Below, piece by piece: positions 60,757 to 64,000 of a stretch of 64,000 nucleotides of DNA. This stretch comes from Antennarius striatus (lineage: Eukaryota > Chordata > Actinopteri > Lophiiformes > Antennariidae). Every line of letters starts with the position of its first letter. Position 1 is the stretch's first letter. The translations under genes were made by a program, and so were the position numbers. The notes below the pieces were generated by a model. That model ran no database searches. It was not told the DNA's origin and worked only from the letters and a program-made list of their open reading frames with translations. Location of the stretch: NCBI RefSeq assembly GCF_040054535.1, contig NC_090784.1, positions 15,758,501 through 15,822,500 on the forward strand, given 5' to 3'.

Positions 60757-63700
60757 ATGCCTTCACCGTCAGATTCCAGCAGCGTGGCTTCGGCCTTGGG
60801 ATCTCGAGGCTGGTCAGACAGCCACAGGGGCATGTCCGGCCGGGGGCCCGGTGGGGCACGGCTTCTCCTCTACCTGGGGCTGTGCCACCTGGGTCTAGGG
60901 GCCATGGTCCTGGCTTTCTCTTTCACCAGCATGGCCTTCACCTCTTCAGCTCGTGTCAGGCAGTCCTGTCCATTATGGGCTGGCTTCTTTGTAAGTGTAA
61001 ATATGACTGAAAGCATATTGTATTTAACAACAGACATCCCTAAAGGTGTTTTTTCTAATGCTGCATGTGGTGTCGGTTTGTAGGTGGTGGCATCAGGAAT
61101 AGTTGGAATAATCTCATGGAGGAGACCTCTGACTCTAGTGGTATGTATATTTCCATTTAATGAAAGACATACTCAGATTTGTTGTATGCCAAGGAGGTTG
61201 TATCACAGCAGGCCTGACGTCTGTCTATCAAACACATACAGTAGGTGCCCCAAAAACCTCAGAGGCACTGCTTAGTCAGTCCAGGTAAAGGCACATCTAA
61301 ATCTCATATAAACCAATGGGAAAACAAAGTAGAAACTGTTAAGTTCCTCTAGTAGCTGCACTGGAACTTTTGATTATATCACATGATCTTCATCACAAGG
61401 AGAAGTTTGCTCAGGAGTCAACCATGTTGGATAGAACCATTGTTGTTTCTTTAATTTGGAAATAACAGTGTCAGAGTTGTAATGTGGGTGCAGCATATTT
61501 ACATAATTGTGATTATCGGTGACATTATCTGTCATGGATTTTCGGCAGTTTTCACATCCTGCTCTGAATCAAATCTGACTCTGTGCCCCTCCACAGGTAT
61601 CGCTGTTCATGCTGCTTTCTGCAGTGTGTGTGATCCTCAGTCTGGCCGGCTCCATGCTGTCGTGTCAGAAAGCACAGATGGTCAAGTCTATGCTCACCTG
61701 CCAGGTACACAGCATTCTGCAAGTTGTTATCTTTTGCCTCATGTTTAAATGCCCTTGTAACCAGATGTGTGGTTATGAGCCAGGAATAACTGTGAATCTG
61801 TTTGTGTATGTCTCAATGTTCGTGCCAATCCACCGTGTTTTGGAATGTATGTAGGTGGAGAACGGTCTCTGTGTGTGTTGTGCACCTACTCAATCCTGCT
61901 CCATCAGAGAGGAGGAGACCCTGGTCCTCCACCTGAATGCTGACTGCCACTCAGTCAGACATCAGCTGAAGGTGGGTGGGGATGTCTTTCTACTGGAGTC
62001 ATTTTATTATCTAATAGGTCAAATTTACATTTTTGATGAAAATTTACATCTCATGAAAATGTGATCTTTTTTGCTTGCATTTATTTTTCCTATATTGATC
62101 ATTAACATATCCTTGAACAGCCTTCAATCTAAGTGATGGGGACAGGTATTTATCAAATGCATGTGTGGGACTACAGCAGTCTAAGTTAGACAAATCGACT
62201 ATTTTTAAACAGTCAAAAAATTATGAAGTTATTCTTCAGATGTAAATCATTCCTCAGGCTAAAATGTTGATGTCAGCTTTTCTGAATGTTTTTCTCTGCA
62301 GGACCTTTTATTCAGTGCATGTGGTCTCAGCATTCTGTCCACCATCATCTGCACTCTGTCCACTGTGACCTGCAGCATCCACATATTCTCTCTGGACCTT
62401 GTACACCTGGTAAGAGACGACACAGCACACATACAAAATCAGTAAATTCGGGTTTGAATTTACATTTGAAAAACAGACTTGAACCAAAACTTCCACTTAT
62501 GATGTTTATATGTTGTACCCGCCCAGCTGGCTCCACATCGCTCTCGCTCAGTCAACCCAGAATGCACTACTCCTCAGGATGCTTTCCTCACCAACATTAT
62601 GGACTTTGAAGAGTTTGTCCCACCCATCCCTCCGCCCCCCTACTATCCTCCTGAATACACGTGTAGCTCCGAAACAGATGCTCAAAGGTACCACACAAGC
62701 TTATATGAGCATTTTATAAACTGGTTATTCTGTTATTCTCGTATATATCATGTGCTTTTTTTAATTAACACACAGCATCACTTACAATGGCTCAATGGAG
62801 AGCCCTGTTCCTCTCTACCCCACTGACTGCCCCCCACCTTATGAAGCTGTGATTGGACAGAGAGCTGCAAGCCAGGTGAGCGTGTGTTTATGATTGAAGA
62901 CTTTGTGTGTTTTCCCCACTGTCTATGCTAAATTTGTCAATTTTGATGGTCAAGGCGACAGTGTATGACCCCCATGCCACTGAGCTGTCTGCAGAGAGGG
63001 GAACTTCTACGGCCTTCAGTGGGGAGGGTGAGAAACCATTACCCATTGTCACAGGTCCTCTACAGAATCAAAATCAGGTTTACTGGTCAAATAACTGAAC
63101 TCTTACATGGAATGGGAATGTGTGAAGGTGATGTCAATGTCACACGTGTCACACTTTAACAGATTTTAGAAACACAACAAGCAGCGAAGAACATGCACAA
63201 AGTCAAAAAATAGATAAAAATAGAACTATTATGTGCATAAAAAGAAAGGGGGAAAGGTATGTGTGCATATACAGTTTATAACTATAACAACACAAAATCT
63301 CTATATAATCAAAAAATAGTGTTATGAAGAGTACTCATAGTTAAAAGGAATACATACTGTATTAAATGAGGAATCTGCAGAAACATATGTATAGCTGGTG
63401 GTTATCTACAGTCTATCAGCTTATACAGGTCAATGATTGAAAATAAAGATTGCCATCTGTTCTGTTCATTTGTACCAAATGACTGAGTACAAAATAAAAA
63501 TCAATAATTAATAAATAAATAGATAGATAAAGAACAGAATAGAATAGAATATCACAAGCAGTTTTTTGTCTCTGACCAAACTCTTAACAGACTTGAACGT
63601 GAAATAAATTGTACCGTCAAATTAACGTCAGCTACAAGTTTTAAAATGTCAACATTTTGCTGACAGTAATTGTGGAGATTTGTTTGTGTGCAGTGTCAGA

Positions 63701-64000
63701 AATCAGGAAATGATAGCAAATATTCATTTTTTATGAAAATAGAATGAACAAGTTATATTAAGATTAAGTTCAACTTAAATCAGTAAAATGCATTCAAATA
63801 AAAGATAAACTCCTCCCTGCTCTTTTTAAAAAAATAGTCTCCATGGACAGTGGTTCTCTGTTGATGTCGGACATTGTGGACATCCCTGATGATTCCTCTC
63901 CTTCTGAGGACTCCTGTCTGATGGAGGTTGGCCTGAGGAACCACAGGGGCAGGCGCAACAGGACCATAAGTGAGGGGGGAGAACCTGGGGAGCAGATAAG
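60757..64000 (+). CDS. entrep3: ENTREP3/FAM189B four-pass membrane protein, N-terminal nine exons
   Basis: Tetraspan, CD20-like endosomal membrane protein family; relatives bind WW-domain ubiquitin ligases and trafficking adaptors. Exons: 60757-60990, 61084-61140, 61597-61704, 61855-61971, 62302-62409, 62527-62687, 62776-62875, 62955-63027 and 63838-64000, open at the window edge; about 373 residues. The start MPSPSDSS matches the human FAM189B beginning. Membrane segments: about residues 36-57, 79-97, 98-120 and 175-200. PPxY motifs: PPPY 244-247, PPEY 249-252 and PPPY 281-284, in the conserved stretch around YTCSSETDAQSITYNGSM. MDSGSL and SSPSEDSCLMEV further on also match FAM189B. The paralogues fam189a1 and fam189a2 are less likely, given these words and the synteny. 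The C-terminal part is outside the window. Confidence 0.93.
63040..63560. repeat. dispersed repeat in an entrep3 intron
   Basis: 'cagaatcaaaatcaggttta' with 'tggtcaaataactgaac' is a phrase I associate with a common fish interspersed repeat. It is followed by AT-rich sequence and a short AGAAT run (63530-63550). The intron 63028-63837 is longer than the other entrep3 introns seen here, consistent with an insertion. Confidence 0.4.

Overview
The window is ordinary nuclear DNA of a ray-finned (teleost) fish. Evidence: spliced vertebrate genes with GT-AG introns, very dense (CA)n/(TG)n and tetranucleotide microsatellites, and fish-type repeats (an L2-like LINE, a Tc1-like relic, tRNA-derived SINEs, hAT-type termini). 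Four protein genes can be read exon by exon, and all four have human counterparts on chromosome 1q21-q22: kcnn3, rps27, rab13 and entrep3 (fam189b).

Layout. 1-3858: an intron upstream of the first visible kcnn3 exon, with a LINE tail, a MITE-like repeat and a long (TTA)n. 3859-22038: the last seven coding exons of kcnn3 (SK3 calcium-activated potassium channel) on the + strand, with a 3' UTR to about 24.3 kb; the N-terminus, S1 and S2 lie outside the window. One kcnn3 intron holds a tRNA-type SINE (5.87-6.26 kb) and another a dead Tc1-like transposon (10.04-11.35 kb). 24.3-32.4 kb: a gene-free stretch with patches that look like conserved non-coding DNA. 32.4-47.8 kb: a repeat-dominated block. 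It contains two nearly identical pieces of one L2-like ORF2, a probable solo LTR, a nested pair of DNA transposons and, centrally, about 7 kb (34.27-34.38 and 36.37-43.34 kb) of a tandem array built almost wholly from TTACGTAA/TTACGCAA/TTGCGTAA words. 48.1-48.5 kb: a minus-strand SINE. 50.05-52.25 kb: rps27 on the minus strand in four exons, two of them tiny. 53.58-56.20 kb: rab13 on the + strand, complete in eight exons, head-to-head with rps27. 58.56-58.99 kb: a compound tetranucleotide tract. 59.1-64.0 kb: 5' region and first nine coding exons of entrep3 on the + strand, running off the right edge.

The genes do not form a pathway. kcnn3 shapes neuronal after-hyperpolarisation, rps27 is a small-subunit ribosomal protein, rab13 is a Rab GTPase of polarised membrane traffic, and entrep3 is a four-pass membrane protein with WW-domain ligand motifs. 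Their proximity is inherited synteny. The head-to-head rps27/rab13 pair matches the human arrangement and probably shares a promoter region.

The least explained object is the TTACGYAA array. It is a satellite with 8-1-8 near-palindromes as its basic word, a higher-order period near 0.8 kb, a DNA transposon lodged in its left part, and L2 duplicates on both sides. Its core word matches the binding consensus of PAR-bZIP/NFIL3 proteins. All calls come from reading the sequence by eye; no database search or alignment was run.
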